A DNA stretch of 6,486 nt from Zetaproteobacteria bacterium (lineage in GTDB: Bacteria > Pseudomonadota > Zetaproteobacteria > Mariprofundales > Mariprofundaceae), in assembly GCA_021545665.1 (NCBI GenBank), contig JAJRTX010000172.1, positions 1 to 6,486 of the forward strand, written 5' to 3'. A program made the translations under genes and the position numbers. Below are positions 6,009-6,486 of this stretch, piece by piece. Each line of letters opens with the position of its first letter. The first letter of the stretch is position 1. The notes below the pieces were generated by a model. It saw only the letters and a program-made list of their open reading frames with translations. It searched no databases and was not told where the DNA came from.

Positions 6009-6486
6009 ATGTATCAGGCGGGTGGAACTATTAAATCTTTGATGGATAAGGTTGGCAAGAATAAATACATATTACCTGCGATACAGCGAGAGTTTGTATG
6101 GAAGACAGACCAAATATGCCGACTTTTTGACAGTATTCTCCAAGGATATCCATTTGGTACATTTCTACTTTGGAAGATAAAGTCTGAGTCAAGAAATCAA
6201 TACCAGTTTTATGATTTTGTTAAAAATTATCATCAAAGAGACAAACCACATTGTGAGCGATTAACTGAATTACCGGAACAAGAGTTTGTTGCGGTATTAG
6301 ATGGTCAGCAGCGGATTACTGCGCTTAATATCGGTTTGCGCGGAAGTTATAGCTGTAAGGTTTCAGGGAAATGGTGGGTAAATGATGATGCATTCCCAAA
6401 GCTTAAGCTATATTTAAATCTGCTCGATAAGGATGAAGATGATGAGGGTGATACACAATTCCAGTTTGAATTTCTTTCTTACGAAA
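6009..6486 (+). CDS. DUF262 (GmrS/SspE-like N-terminal) protein, 3' end outside window
   Basis: The first 159 codons are visible and the frame runs off the window end. DUF262 (PF03235, COG1479) hallmarks are present in order: LPAIQREFVW (22-31), GYPFGTFLLW (46-55) and the conserved VLDGQQRITAL (96-106). In GmrSD and SspE the DGQQR motif belongs to the nucleotide-hydrolysing and modification-sensing domain, and a C-terminal DUF1524 HNH nuclease domain often follows. Whether one follows here cannot be seen. DUF262 proteins are frequent in restriction and anti-phage loci, acting on modified or unmodified invading DNA in the cytoplasm. The start is well supported by GGAG 7 bases upstream. The coding sequence is markedly AT-rich compared with the WD40-like gene before it, consistent with separate acquisition. 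Family assignment is firm; a defence role is inferred from the family. Confidence 0.92.
   Translation, partial: MYQAGGTIKSLMDKVGKNKYILPAIQREFVWKTDQICRLFDSILQGYPFGTFLLWKIKSESRNQYQFYDFVKNYHQRDKPHCERLTELPEQEFVAVLDGQQRITALNIGLRGSYSCKVSGKWWVNDDAFPKLKLYLNLLDKDEDDEGDTQFQFEFLSYE

Overview
The window appears to be accessory DNA from a Gram-negative bacterium, most likely a gammaproteobacterium. This rests on the flavour of the protein families and on Shine-Dalgarno sites of the GGAG type; no taxonomic marker is present. Base composition is mosaic: a sampled 60-base line inside the WD40-like gene (5401-5460) is about 65% G+C, while one inside the last gene (6181-6240) is about 27%. That fits a genomic island assembled from several sources. 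No tRNA, rRNA, transposase, integrase or CRISPR array is visible.

Layout. (1) 1-2805, plus strand: the C-terminal part of a large YhaN-type SMC/Rad50-like ATPase (SbcC-like); its N-terminal ATPase half lies before the window. (2) 2938-3900, plus: a cytosolic 5'-nucleotidase of the NT5C1A (cN-I) family with all four HAD-type motifs visible. Its reading frame continues past the TAA for 58 more codons (3901-4077). The residues on either side of the stop together resemble one small ribosome-modulation-factor-like domain, so the gene looks like a fusion cut by a nonsense codon. (3) 4223-4660, minus: a complete DUF1810 family protein. (4) 4661-4841: a divergent intergenic region with two perfect inverted repeats. 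(5) 4842-5006, plus: a 54-codon small gene with a good ribosome-binding site, overlapped by a longer spurious frame. (6) 5087-5695, plus: a 202-residue WD40-like protein with about two recognisable blades. (7) 5696-6008: non-coding, with small hairpins and a G-rich stretch. (8) 6009 to the window end, plus: the N-terminal 159 residues of a DUF262 (GmrS/SspE-like) protein, a family common in restriction and anti-phage loci.

How the genes may work together is inference. A Rad50/SbcC-like DNA-processing ATPase, a nucleoside-monophosphate phosphatase and a DUF262 protein together suggest a defence or nucleic-acid-metabolism island. The large gaps, the strand switch and the composition changes suggest independent small cargo genes rather than one operon. 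Only the first two genes (132-bp gap, same strand) are plausible as a functional pair. The strongest oddities are the stop codon splitting the nucleotidase tail and the small hidden gene at 4842.
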